A stretch of DNA of 19,029 nt from FEN-1297 sp964530445 (GCA_964530445.1 CAZHBJ010000054.1:1-19029), one strand, 5' to 3'; counted from the stretch's first letter, positions 1 through 7,418 are shown. Program-made: numbers and translations. Notes: generated by a model not told the origin, from the sequence alone.

Positions 1-99
1 TGGAAGCAGTATCAAGCTGACATTACTACCAAACCAATCGATTTAGAAGAAATGAAAGTTAATACTGTTAATACTGAATTTGCTTTATTAGAGGTATAA
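1..99 (+). CDS. C-terminal end of an unidentified protein (partial)
   Basis: The first base of the window begins an open frame that runs to a TAA at 97-99. It encodes the last 32 residues of a protein, starting WKQYQADITT and ending TEFALLEV. The gene starts outside the window. The segment is mildly acidic, has no Cys, no membrane stretch and no T9SS sorting motif, and I do not recognise its family. It is a real coding end mainly because the frame is open up to the edge and is followed by a long non-coding gap, but 32 residues are too few for certainty. Confidence 0.5.
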   Translation, partial: WKQYQADITTKPIDLEEMKVNTVNTEFALLEV

Positions 100-445
100 A
101 GTTTCACATAACATACTAATATAGAGCAAAAGAGTTTTCACTGCACGGGACGGATTCCTTCCCATTATAAGAGATATGGAATAAGAGTGCAGGCTTAGGA
201 ATGTGAATTAATAGAATCGGATGCGTCTTTTCTAAGAAACATTTTAAATACCTTTGCCCCCTACCCTAACCGCGAAATGAAAAAAGAAGTTTGCAGCAGC
301 GTATCCCGGAGTTCCGGCATATAAAGGAATACCTTTGTATATAATAGTACTCACCTGTTGCATGGTTTTGCATACATCCAAATTATAATAGCCTCTTTAA
401 TTAACCTTATCTAATTTAAATTATGGCATATTTTTAGGTAAGGAT
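100..445. other. Intergenic stretch with no recognisable gene
   Basis: This gap of 346 bases separates the partial first gene from the T9SS-domain remnant. Both strands contain only short frames; the longest I could read is a GTG-started 36-codon frame on the minus strand (354 down to 244), with no recognisable motif. No tRNA, rRNA, hairpin with T-tract or riboswitch could be seen. The downstream gene lacks an N-terminus, so this stretch may hold decayed remains of a longer T9SS-exported protein, but no residual homology could be made out. Confidence 0.4.
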
Positions 446-922
446 ATGGCAATTGTTGGAGAGAAGGAATTGAAATTACACTTACAATCAGAATATTTCT
501 GTTCGGCATCATTTACAGCCATCCCCCAAACAAATAAATGGGAGAATTACATACCTAACAAATTCTTGTACAATTGCATCGTTGAGGGTAATTATTCATA
601 TATTATAAGTGATAACGTTCTAATAAAATATAACCTGACGACAAACACTTCTGAATATTATATATATGGAAATGCAATTACGGTTGTCAGTCTTGATAAT
701 GTTTGGATAGTTTCTTTTTGGGGTTTAACTAAAGAAGTCTTCAATACGTTGACAGTTTGTGATATTTTAGGTAGAAAGGTGCAAACATTAGTTAATGGAG
801 AAAAGTCGGCTGGAAATTATAAGGTAGAATTCAATGCTGAAAATTTTCCTAGAGGAGTTTATATCTATGTTTTACATGCAGGCAATTATATTAATACAAT
901 AAAATTAGTTCCAATAAAATAA
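446..922 (+). CDS. Truncated T9SS-exported protein remnant with C-terminal sorting domain
   Basis: A 158-residue frame. Residues about 102-158 are a type A T9SS C-terminal sorting domain: LTVCDILGRKVQTLVNG, then AGNYKVEFNAENFPRGVYIY, then AGNYINTIKLV. In intact proteins this domain directs transport across the outer membrane and is cleaved off. Residues about 25-95 are rich in Tyr, Asn and Ile, with patterns such as NKWENYI and YNLTTNTSEYY that resemble blades of a propeller of the two-component-regulator or WD type; this is a weak inference. There is no signal peptide: the N-terminus MAIVGEKELK is charged, and the upstream frame meets a TAA within about 20 codons without another start. T9SS cargo needs Sec export first, so this is probably the 3' remnant of a larger gene or the product of an internal deletion. 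A purine-rich AGGTAAGGAT precedes the ATG, so it may still be translated. Confidence 0.6.
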   Translation: MAIVGEKELKLHLQSEYFCSASFTAIPQTNKWENYIPNKFLYNCIVEGNYSYIISDNVLIKYNLTTNTSEYYIYGNAITVVSLDNVWIVSFWGLTKEVFNTLTVCDILGRKVQTLVNGEKSAGNYKVEFNAENFPRGVYIYVLHAGNYINTIKLVPIK

Positions 923-994
923 CATTGTCCGAAATGTTTTTCGATCTATTGTACAGAAAACAAAGTTTGCAAATTTGTATTTAGGGTTAATATT

Positions 995-1390
995 ATGAAT
1001 CAAAAAATCTTTTCTATTAATAAATCAAATATTCCAAATCTCTTTTCTTTGAGTATTACAGCAGTTTTAATCTCAATGTTCAATTGGGGATGCGGTCCTT
1101 CCACTAATTTTATTAAAACCGGCCCGTCCATGGCTGCAAAATCAAATAATTGTCTAATTGAAGTTTTTAATTCAAAAGTACCTGAACGAAAATATCAAGA
1201 ATTAGGTGTTCTCGAAAGCGAAGGAGAATTTGGTTATGATTCATTTGAAAAAATTTTACCAAAATTAAAGGAAGAAGCTTGCAGAAACGGAGGGGATGCA
1301 ATTATTATTAAAACCATTCAAAAATATGTGGACAATTCGAACAACGAGAAGATGTATGTTACGGCAACAGTTATAAAGTGGGTGCATTAA
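995..1390 (+). CDS. Small putative lipoprotein, function unknown
   Basis: 131 residues. The N-terminus has Lys at 4 and 10, a hydrophobic stretch at about 17-29 (FSLSITAVLISMF) and a Cys at position 33 in FNWGC, which looks like a signal peptidase II site, although the -3 residue is Asn rather than Leu or Val. The mature part (about 100 residues) has a hydrophilic start, then a segment with Cys at 54 and KYQELGVLES, then LKEEACRNGGDAIIIKT, then a final strand VTATVIKW. The Cys-x(n)-GGDAII pattern with a closing beta strand resembles small periplasmic lipoproteins of the RcsF/DUF4156 type, in which disulphides staple a compact fold; this is a resemblance only. An AGGG lies about ten bases before the ATG. 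It stands alone, with gaps on both sides. Confidence 0.65.
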   Translation: MNQKIFSINKSNIPNLFSLSITAVLISMFNWGCGPSTNFIKTGPSMAAKSNNCLIEVFNSKVPERKYQELGVLESEGEFGYDSFEKILPKLKEEACRNGGDAIIIKTIQKYVDNSNNEKMYVTATVIKWVH

Positions 1391-1693
1391 CACATTTTTA
1401 TACAAACTTGATAACATAAATTATGATCAGCAAATCAATACGATCCGACACTGGTTTTTTCAGGGGACGAGATAAAAGTACTGAACGAAGATTCAATTTA
1501 TAATCTTCAATAATTTAATGTAATTTTTTTATTCTTGTCTAACTCACTAAAGTTTTTCGGTTAGTCATAGCTGCACGCTTTTTCGGCAAAATCATTAAAA
1601 ATATTTATACTATATAAACTTCTTCCTCCAAAGATGTTCCTTCGGTATAAACAAAAATTGATGAAAGATTTTATTAGTACGGGTTAACAAACA
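1391..1693. other. Intergenic stretch without a supported gene
   Basis: About 300 AT-rich bases between the putative lipoprotein and a small membrane-protein frame. The longest ATG frame is about 26 codons from 1422 and looks random. A short inverted pair CTAAC (1539-1543) and GTTAG (1560-1564) is followed by a second GC-richer patch, GCACGCTTTTTCGGC. I see no terminator with a proper T-tract and no RNA gene. Confidence 0.35.
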
Positions 1694-1864
1694 ATGAGGT
1701 ATATTTTTATCGCATTAACTTTGAGTTTGATTTGCTTTATGAAAGTCGGTAATAAAAGAAGAAGATCATACGCAATAATTAAACCGATATTTATAACTGT
1801 CTCTGTACTTAGCATTTATGCGGCGTATAAATTTGTTTCTAATTACGTATCAACAGATATTTAA
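1694..1864 (+). CDS. Small two-helix membrane protein (56 residues), unknown function
   Basis: An ATG-started frame of 56 codons ending in TAA. It reads as two hydrophobic helices, residues about 3-16 (YIFIALTLSLICFM) and about 31-48 (PIFITVSVLSIYAAYKFV), joined by a strongly basic loop KVGNKRRR. By the positive-inside rule the loop would be cytoplasmic and both ends outside. Hydrophobic codons cluster as expected for a real membrane protein, which is the main reason to list it; the ribosome binding site is poor. It resembles no family I can name. Small hairpin membrane proteins include toxin, holin-like and accessory subunits, but nothing here selects among these. The stop codon lies inside the left arm of an imperfect palindrome. 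Confidence 0.4.
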   Translation: MRYIFIALTLSLICFMKVGNKRRRSYAIIKPIFITVSVLSIYAAYKFVSNYVSTDI

Positions 1865-1949
1865 CAAATTGTTTAATTTTATTATAGTTTTACTATAAGC
1901 CGGTAAGCCGCCGAAAAGGTTTTGGCTTTGTTTTGACGCAGATTGTTAA
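1861..1949. repeat. Imperfect palindrome with inner hairpin after the small membrane ORF
   Basis: Outer arms TTAACAA (1861-1867) and TTGTTAA (1943-1949) are perfect complements 75 bases apart. Inside lies a perfect 7-bp hairpin, TTATAGT (1882-1888) and ACTATAA (1892-1898) with a TTT loop, then a GC-richer patch with AAGCC and GGCTT as a second possible stem. The left arm overlaps the stop codon of the preceding frame and the right arm ends 15 bases before the next ATG. The size and position are like an integron attC site, but the GTTRRRY core is not matched exactly, so this is only a suggestion. Confidence 0.3.
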
Positions 1950-1964
1950 CTACAAAATTAAAAT

Positions 1965-2543
1965 ATGAATATAGTTTTGGTTCACGGATTTCTAAGCACT
2001 AGTAAAATATTTTTTATGATGAAAAAAAAATTTGAACGGAAGGGCTTTAAATGTTTTGCACCAACACTTAAACCTATTGACGCGAAATTCGGTTTGGATG
2101 ATTTGGCAAAAAAATTAAAATTTGAAATAGAAAAGCACTTCGGAGATGAATCTAAATTTTCGCTTGTAGGTTTTAGTATGGGAGGGGTTATCTGCAGATA
2201 TTACCTTCAAGAATTAAACGGACTTCAAAGAGCAAATAAATTTATTTCAATATCGGCACCTCATCACGGAAGTTACCTTGCATATTTATATCCCGGTAGA
2301 GGAATAAAACAACTACGACCTAATAGTGAATTTATTAAAAATCTAAAATTAAATGAATCCTCACTACAAAAAATAAGTTTATATTCATTTAGAACGCCAT
2401 TTGACCTAATGATAATCCCTAGTACAAGTTCAATTTGGAACATAGCCATAAATAAAAAATATTTTTCTCTTATTCACAGCTATATGCTGTTTAATCCAAA
2501 GGTAATTAAAGATTCAATAAATATACTATTAAACAGCAGCTAA
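1965..2543 (+). CDS. Alpha/beta hydrolase, lipase/esterase-like
   Basis: 192 residues, predicted cytoplasmic (no signal peptide). The sequence shows the alpha/beta hydrolase core: strand and oxyanion region IVLVHGF (residues 3-9), the nucleophile elbow GFSMGG with Ser71, the segment SAPHHGS (97-103) that is common in lipases and PGAP1-like esterases, then FDLMIIP with Asp147 as likely acid, and a late SLIHSYML with His171 as likely catalytic base. The complete Ser-Asp-His triad in the right order indicates an active enzyme that cleaves an ester or thioester; the substrate cannot be read from the sequence. It is short for the family, with almost no lid domain. It is flanked on both sides by palindromic sequence and is not in an evident operon. 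Start: ATG directly before the first beta strand, which fits family N-termini. Confidence 0.85.
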   Translation: MNIVLVHGFLSTSKIFFMMKKKFERKGFKCFAPTLKPIDAKFGLDDLAKKLKFEIEKHFGDESKFSLVGFSMGGVICRYYLQELNGLQRANKFISISAPHHGSYLAYLYPGRGIKQLRPNSEFIKNLKLNESSLQKISLYSFRTPFDLMIIPSTSSIWNIAINKKYFSLIHSYMLFNPKVIKDSINILLNSS

Positions 2544-2550
2544 TAAGCGC

Positions 2551-2633
2551 TGCCAACGATATGCTATGAAAAGTGTATTGCTAAATTTCGCTCGGTAAGC
2601 TTGGCACTGGTTAAACACAAAGTTATTGTGTTT
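2551..2633 (+). terminator. Hairpin region after the hydrolase, possible weak terminator
   Basis: Immediately downstream of the hydrolase there is a palindromic stretch. TGCCAA (2551-2556) is complementary to TTGGCA (2601-2606). Further on an 8-bp stem, AAACACAA (2613-2620) with TTGTGTTT (2626-2633) and the loop AGTTA, runs into five T bases at 2631-2635. The second hairpin could end hydrolase transcription, though its stem has only two G:C pairs. It lies about 30 bases before the next ATG, so it may also act on that gene's leader. Confidence 0.35.
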
Positions 2634-2663
2634 TTATGATAATATTTATAAGTAAAGTGAAAA

Positions 2664-3377
2664 ATGAACAAGATAAAATCATTAAGATGGATTGACTTAA
2701 TATTATTATTCGGAATTCCGACTGTTTTAAACTTTATCGCTTGCAGAATCGCCATTCCTTTTTTAGATGGGGAAAAAATCTTTCCGATCGAAGTTGCATA
2801 TTTTATTTGTGTAGGCTTACTGGTGCTGGTTCCGATGTTTTTTGGCGCAATTTATTTAACTAGAAAAGAAATCGGATCTAGCAAATTATCGGATATTTAT
2901 GCCGGAATGAGAATAAAAAAACTTTCTGTTTCAGATATAATATGGACAGTCGGAGGAATCATTTTCCTTTCCCTTCTTTCATTTATAATTGCGAAGATAT
3001 TTCTACCGCTATTTAATATCGATGCTGCACCTTTTTTCTTCAAAAACATGCCGTTAAATAATAAATTTTTTTGGATACTATATGTTTGGCCGGCATTTTT
3101 CTTTTTCAATATATTTGGTGAAGAATTTTTATGGAGAGGTTACATACAGCCCAGACAAGAACTTCTTAATAAAAAATATACATGGTTTGTTCACGGACTA
3201 TTGTGGGCAGTTTGGCACTTACCAATGGGATTAAATTTAATTTTATCGGCTTTACCGATATTTTTTATTTTGCCGGCAATTGTTCAAATTAGAAAAAACA
3301 CTACTATTTCCATAATTATTCACTTTGTATTCGGAGCATTCGGATTTTTGGCTTTAGCATTCGGTTTAGCAAATTAA
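2664..3377 (+). CDS. CPBP-family intramembrane metalloprotease (CAAX-protease-like)
   Basis: 237 residues with about seven hydrophobic segments (approximately 9-30, 43-64, 93-112, 136-152, 172-190, 194-209, 214-235). All the family's active-site motifs are present: EE with downstream Arg in FGEEFLWRGY (Glu153, Glu154, Arg158), WFVHGLLWAVWHLP (His177, His185), and IIIHFVFGAFG (His220). In CPBP/Abi proteins these residues bind metal and cleave membrane-embedded or prenyl-modified substrates; bacterial members take part in bacteriocin immunity, maturation of secreted peptides or stress signalling. Nothing nearby identifies a peptide partner. The gene stands alone with gaps of 120 and 277 bases. 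The start is an ATG with a weak AAGTGAAAA upstream. Family assignment is strong; the role is unknown. Confidence 0.9.
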   Translation: MNKIKSLRWIDLILLFGIPTVLNFIACRIAIPFLDGEKIFPIEVAYFICVGLLVLVPMFFGAIYLTRKEIGSSKLSDIYAGMRIKKLSVSDIIWTVGGIIFLSLLSFIIAKIFLPLFNIDAAPFFFKNMPLNNKFFWILYVWPAFFFFNIFGEEFLWRGYIQPRQELLNKKYTWFVHGLLWAVWHLPMGLNLILSALPIFFILPAIVQIRKNTTISIIIHFVFGAFGFLALAFGLAN

Positions 3378-3654
3378 AAATATAACTATAAGTGTTAAAA
3401 TGATTGGTGTCCCTGAAATATCCGCTTTGTTAAATAGCAATAACATCTATAAATAACTCTGAAACAATCTATATTAAAGGAATGATTTATTATACATCAT
3501 TTTAATACATTCTAACTTTTCAACTGTTTCAACGCACATTCTTAACCATTTATTAGTTGAATTCTGCTTTTGAACAAAAAAGTCACTTGCTATTACCATT
3601 TCGATTGTAGTAAATTCAAATCAGAAAATAATATATAACATCAGCTTTAAGAAA

Positions 3655-4899
3655 ATGCGCGATACGGAACCAGCCAAACATGTTCATCCAAGTATTTTTA
3701 TGTTCTTATATTTGCCCTTTGGAGTTTTCCAGGGATATGTAAGCGTTACTTTGGGATTCTTATTAACAAAGGCAGGGGTTTCTTTAGCCGGTGTTGCCTC
3801 AATAGTCTCACTTCCCTTCATACCGAACATTCTAAAATTTCTTTAGGCCCCTCTGGTTGATACTACTATTACTGTTAAAAAGTGGTATAGTATTGCAAAT
3901 ATCGGTACTGCGATTGGCATTTTAGCCACGTGTCTTGTGCCTCATACTTCAAGCTCTCTAACATTTTTAATGGTTATAGTTTTTCTAGCGAGCCTTGCAA
4001 ATACGGTTATTGCTATGACCACGGAAAGTTTAATCGCACAGGATGTACCTAATGAATTGAAAGGACGTGCAGGAGGATGGTTACAGGCGGGAAATTTAGG
4101 CGGATTCGGTTTAGGCGGCGGTGCGGGAATTTGGCTGGCGGAAAGGATATCAGAAGAATGGATTTCGGGAGCTGTAATAGCCTCTATATGTTTAATATGC
4201 GGGTTCGGTTTAATTTTACTTAAGGAGCCTGCCCCATTTAAGAGAGAAGAAAATTATCTAAAAACGGTCGGCAGTCTTGTTAAGGATATCTGGATTCTTA
4301 TTAAATCACGGGCCGGGTTTTTAGTATTAATCTTATGTTTTCTGCCTATCGGATCAGGTGCTGCATCGAATTTATGGTCGTCCATTTCTAAAGATTGGAA
4401 TGCTTCTCCAGATGCAGTAGCGCTTGCAGTAGGAGTAGTCGGCGGTGTTTCCTCTGCAATCGGGTGTTTAATTGGAGGATGGATATGTGATCTGATGGAT
4501 AGAAAGAAAGCGTATATTTTATTCGGCTTACTGGAAGGTGTTTGTGCACTCTTAATGGCGCTTAGTCCCCGAACACAAATAATGTTTGTTATATGGACTT
4601 CGGTATACGCAATAACGATTGGTTTAGCCTTTGCCGGTTTTAGTGCATTTGTTCTGGAAGCCATCGGAAAGATTGGTGCTGCAACTAAGTACAACGTTTT
4701 TGCAGCACTTTCAAACATTCCCATTTATTTAATGATATTTGTGGATGAATGGGCACATAACAGATGGAGTGCAACAGGAATGCTGGTGGCTGAAACAATT
4801 ATGCCTGTTATAGGGGCAATCTTATTTATTTCAATTTATTTATGGGTAAACAGGCTACAGCCGGCAGCAGCCGATAAAAACCAAGGAAGCGCTTTTTAA
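3655..4899 (+). pseudogene. AmpG-like MFS transporter interrupted by one in-frame TAG
   Basis: One reading frame of 414 codons encodes a 12-helix-type major facilitator of the PAT/AmpG group, interrupted only at codon 64 (3844-3846) by TAG. The first part (codons 1-63) contains FMFLYLPFGVFQGY and ends PNILKFL; the frame resumes in phase with APLVD. Relatives have PxxxKFLWAPLxDR at this site, so TAG stands where the family has Trp (TGG), a single G-to-A change. Downstream is intact: ESLIAQDVPNELKGRAGGW, then GNLGGFGLGGGAG, the loop ICDLMDRKKA, and the C-terminal helices. AmpG transports anhydro-muropeptides in wall recycling; other PAT members differ, so the substrate is uncertain. TAG also ends two intact genes here (the omega-amidase and leuC), so recoding is unlikely. 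The best reading is a recent nonsense mutation or a sequence error. An internal GTG at 3937 could start a 320-residue product lacking the first two or three helices. Confidence 0.8.
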
Positions 4900-5113
4900 G
4901 TTTTGTTTAGTGAAAAATCATTCTTTAATATCATTATTAAAAAATAAGGGACCAAATACAATATCTTTTAATCCAAAGTAAAAAGAATAATGCTTATGAT
5001 TAAAAGAGATTTACCCGCCGATTGACGATTCTAAATAGCAGTTAATCTCTATAGAATTAAACAAACTCGAAGAGCATTTTTTTATAATAATGTCTGATCA
5101 GTTCAACACAAAG

Positions 5114-5755
5114 TTATATTAAAGCATGTATAGAATTTATCAAAAAGTAAAACGATAACAACACCAGAACAACACCTAATCCGTAATTTACTTTCTTCAT
5201 TATTTCGTTGGAAATAAACTTCTTTGCCCAGTGCAGCATATTTGATAAAAGGAATAAATATGATGCTAAGCCGAGTCCTCCCATAATTAAAAACATTACG
5301 GAAATTCTCGGGCTAAAGTCGGTAACCAGTCCGAAATCCTTAATAATCCTTACGCCAATCAGCCACCAGACAATCATCATAGGATTGGTAACTGCCAATG
5401 AAAATCCGGTTACAAAACCAATCCTTTTACTTTTAAGCGTAGGATGACTAAGTTCCAGCATATTAGCTTTTTTGCCGTCGCGAAATGTAAAATAAGCAAG
5501 AAGCCACAAAATTACAGTTGCCGCCAAACCAAAAATTGCCACAACTAATTTTTCTTTTAAAAAGGGGGCAACACCAAATAATGCAATAAAGCCGTACATT
5601 ACATCCGAACTGACAGAACCTGCTGCGACCATATACGCAGCGCGCAGGTGATTATTCAAAGAACGTTTTGCTATTTCAATTTGTGTGGCGCCGATAGGGA
5701 TAGCTGTGAAAAACCCCATTATGTATGTAATAAGTAAAAATAAGAATATGTTCAT
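5114..5755 (-). CDS. LysE/RhtB-family amino-acid exporter
   Basis: 213 residues from the ATG at 5755; an in-frame TTG three codons upstream (5764) is possible but less likely. Six hydrophobic helices are seen: about 2-22, 37-58, 68-89, 113-136, 149-170 and 184-205. The family signature is near the N-terminus: FFTAIPIGATQIEIAKRSL, matching the G-x-x-x-P-G-P-x-x-x-x-x-x-x-x-G region of LysE, and ITNP-like AVTNPMMIVWW lies in helix 4. LysE proteins export amino acids or related metabolites across the inner membrane by proton exchange. The gene follows the glycosyltransferase by 19 bases on the same strand and is likely co-transcribed with it. The substrate cannot be inferred. It is convergent with the interrupted MFS gene. 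Confidence 0.85.
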   Translation of the reverse strand: MNIFLFLLITYIMGFFTAIPIGATQIEIAKRSLNNHLRAAYMVAAGSVSSDVMYGFIALFGVAPFLKEKLVVAIFGLAATVILWLLAYFTFRDGKKANMLELSHPTLKSKRIGFVTGFSLAVTNPMMIVWWLIGVRIIKDFGLVTDFSPRISVMFLIMGGLGLASYLFLLSNMLHWAKKFISNEIMKKVNYGLGVVLVLLSFYFLINSIHALI

Positions 5756-5774
5756 TTGTCCCAAAAATGCAGAA

Positions 5775-7112
5775 TTAAGCCATAATTTTTCTTCGTCTTA
5801 AAACTTCAACCCTTTCAAATTTATTTTTTCTTAAACTCTTCAAATATAAGATTGTTTCGGCAACAATCCTATTCATATCGAGAGACTGAAAACATCGAAC
5901 TTCTTTGCAGGTTTTCCCCAATTTATCGATGCATGTTATATTTCTGCAAGGGCTGGGCGCTATAAAGATTTTGGAAGGGGCATCCTGGTTGGCAGCAAAA
6001 TAACCCTTTAAATTCGAATCGTAGCCGTATATCCTCGGAGGAGTTGCGCCGAAAATAGAAAATACGGCGGTTTTATTACGTAGGCTTTTCCCCGTACTTC
6101 TCGAATATTTTCTGGCAGCGGCTAGATGCAGAGGACCGGTGTCACCAGAAATATAAATATCCGAAAAATCTATCAATGCGGTGTAATTTTCAAGATTCAT
6201 GCTTGCAGGGACAATAATTATTTTTTCTCTTTTATTTGCCGGTAATGAATTGACGAGTTTATATTCAATTAGCTTTTCTACATGACCGGCTCCCAATAAA
6301 ACTTTTAAATTCAGATCTATAAATTTATTTAACAAGCCAAGCTGTGTTCCAAACGGTATCCTTGTAAATTTAGCAGAAGCATCCGGGTTAATCATAATTA
6401 TAGGATCTTTAGTTGAAATATTATGATTAAATAAAAATCTTTTTGCTGTTTCAATTGCTTCATCGGGCAGATAGATTTCGGATCCTCTGAATTTATTTCC
6501 AAAGAAAGGCGGTAAAAAATTATTAAAGATTCTGCCGATAAATTGATAGCTTTGATAATTTATATGATTGATAACATTATTTAAATGATTATCTCTAACA
6601 AGCTGGGCAGCCATCATTGTATAATCGATAACATTTTTATCGCCGAAAATTGTACTGCTGATCATCGGGCTGAAGTTAATTATTAAATCATAATCATTAG
6701 AATCGACGATTTTTTTTAATTCGGTTAAATCACTTTCGCTTGGATACGGTGCCCCTTTATAAACCGGATACAGTTTGGAAATATCAGCATTGCCAAGTAT
6801 AAGGTTCTTCGTGGCTTTTTTTACAATTAACTCCACTTCTGAATTTGGAAAGATTTCTTTTAATGCGGAAACTGCGCTTATAGAAATTACGGCATCTCCG
6901 ATATTCAAATCTCCTACTACAAGAAATTTATAAAATCCTTTAAGTTTTTTTAAATTTTGTTTGGATCGTACGACAAACAAATTTAACAGAACTTTGTTTC
7001 CAACTAAAATATGCAAGAAATAATTTAAAAAATGAGCTCCTGATCTCGGGTAATAATCGGTAAGCAAGCTTGCTAATTTGAAAAATTTTCTGAATTGCGT
7101 TTCTTTATTCAC
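5775..7112 (-). CDS. Glycosyltransferase family 9 protein (heptosyltransferase-like)
   Basis: 445 residues, GT-B fold. The N-terminal nucleotide-sugar half has VVGDLNIGDAVISISAVSAL (residues 65-84), the GD-x-hydrophobic motif of ADP-heptose:LPS heptosyltransferases. The C-terminal half has MINPDASAKFTRIP (240-253) and the donor-binding motif SGDTGPLHLAAA (322-333), followed by FSIFGATPP. This family transfers heptose or related sugars to the lipopolysaccharide inner core at the cytoplasmic face. It is longer than usual (about 350): about 60 extra residues precede the first motif, and a basic tail RRRKIMA ends it. Four Cys (389, 394, 402, 407) lie in the C-terminal segment, as in many GT9 proteins of this group. 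The start is GTG at 7112 preceded by AAGGATT. It heads a two-gene unit with the LysE exporter. Confidence 0.87.
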   Translation of the reverse strand: MNKETQFRKFFKLASLLTDYYPRSGAHFLNYFLHILVGNKVLLNLFVVRSKQNLKKLKGFYKFLVVGDLNIGDAVISISAVSALKEIFPNSEVELIVKKATKNLILGNADISKLYPVYKGAPYPSESDLTELKKIVDSNDYDLIINFSPMISSTIFGDKNVIDYTMMAAQLVRDNHLNNVINHINYQSYQFIGRIFNNFLPPFFGNKFRGSEIYLPDEAIETAKRFLFNHNISTKDPIIMINPDASAKFTRIPFGTQLGLLNKFIDLNLKVLLGAGHVEKLIEYKLVNSLPANKREKIIIVPASMNLENYTALIDFSDIYISGDTGPLHLAAARKYSRSTGKSLRNKTAVFSIFGATPPRIYGYDSNLKGYFAANQDAPSKIFIAPSPCRNITCIDKLGKTCKEVRCFQSLDMNRIVAETILYLKSLRKNKFERVEVLRRRKIMA

Positions 7113-7418
7113 AATAATCCTTATCCACCATTCTTAGATCAACATCCTAATTAAACCACAGATAAACTGATTATAATTTTCTGCTAAATGATTGTTAAAA
7201 ATATCTTTTTGAGCTAAATAATTTTGTGATACAGAGGTAAAAAAAAAGAGATGTTCTCTTTATCATAAATTGATTCGGAGAAAAATATTTACCCTATTAA
7301 GAAATATTCTTACATATTAGTGAAGGTATGATTTACATCTTATAATAAATAAGTATTTAGCAGGAAAAATAATTATAGGATTTAAAAATTAGGATACTAC
7401 AGAAATATTTAATATTTA
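7113..7418. other. AT-rich spacer between gltD and the glycosyltransferase
   Basis: About 306 bases, minus-strand genes on both sides, so it should contain the end of the glt transcript and the start of the glycosyltransferase transcript. The only clear structure is the hairpin with T-tract listed separately. AAGGATT, about seven bases before the GTG, is a good ribosome binding site for the glycosyltransferase. I could not pick a promoter with confidence and no short gene is convincing. Confidence 0.45.
7239..7261 (-). terminator. Probable intrinsic terminator downstream of gltD
   Basis: Read on the minus strand: stem AAAGAGA (7261-7255), loop ACA, stem TCTCTTT (7251-7245), then an unbroken run of T to 7239, nine T in total with the end of the stem. 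The arms are perfectly complementary. The stem has only two G:C pairs, so it may be leaky. It lies about 160 bases after the gltD stop and before the glycosyltransferase start, where the end of the glt unit is expected. Confidence 0.5.

Noticed and set aside
244..354. GTG-started 36-codon minus-strand frame in the first spacer, with a Gly/Ala/Phe-rich protein-like composition.
   Set aside because: Too short, rare start and no ribosome binding site; could be a remnant but cannot be supported.
3474..3599. ATG-started 41-codon frame on the minus strand between the CPBP protease and the MFS gene (starts MVIASDFFVQ).
   Set aside because: Short, no recognised motif, and frames of this length are common in AT-rich spacer; coding character is not convincing without conservation data.
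3844..3846. TAG read as pyrrolysine or general amber recoding.
   Set aside because: TAG ends intact leuC and the omega-amidase at normal C-termini, and no pyl gene is in the window; a point mutation or sequence error is simpler.
4254..4724. 156-codon minus-strand frame opposite the MFS gene.
   Set aside because: It is the antisense shadow of a transporter whose plus-strand frame shows clear family motifs.
4924..4941. Inverted pair TTTAATA / TATTAAA after the MFS gene as a terminator.
   Set aside because: The stem is entirely A:T with a four-base loop, which is expected by chance in such AT-rich DNA.
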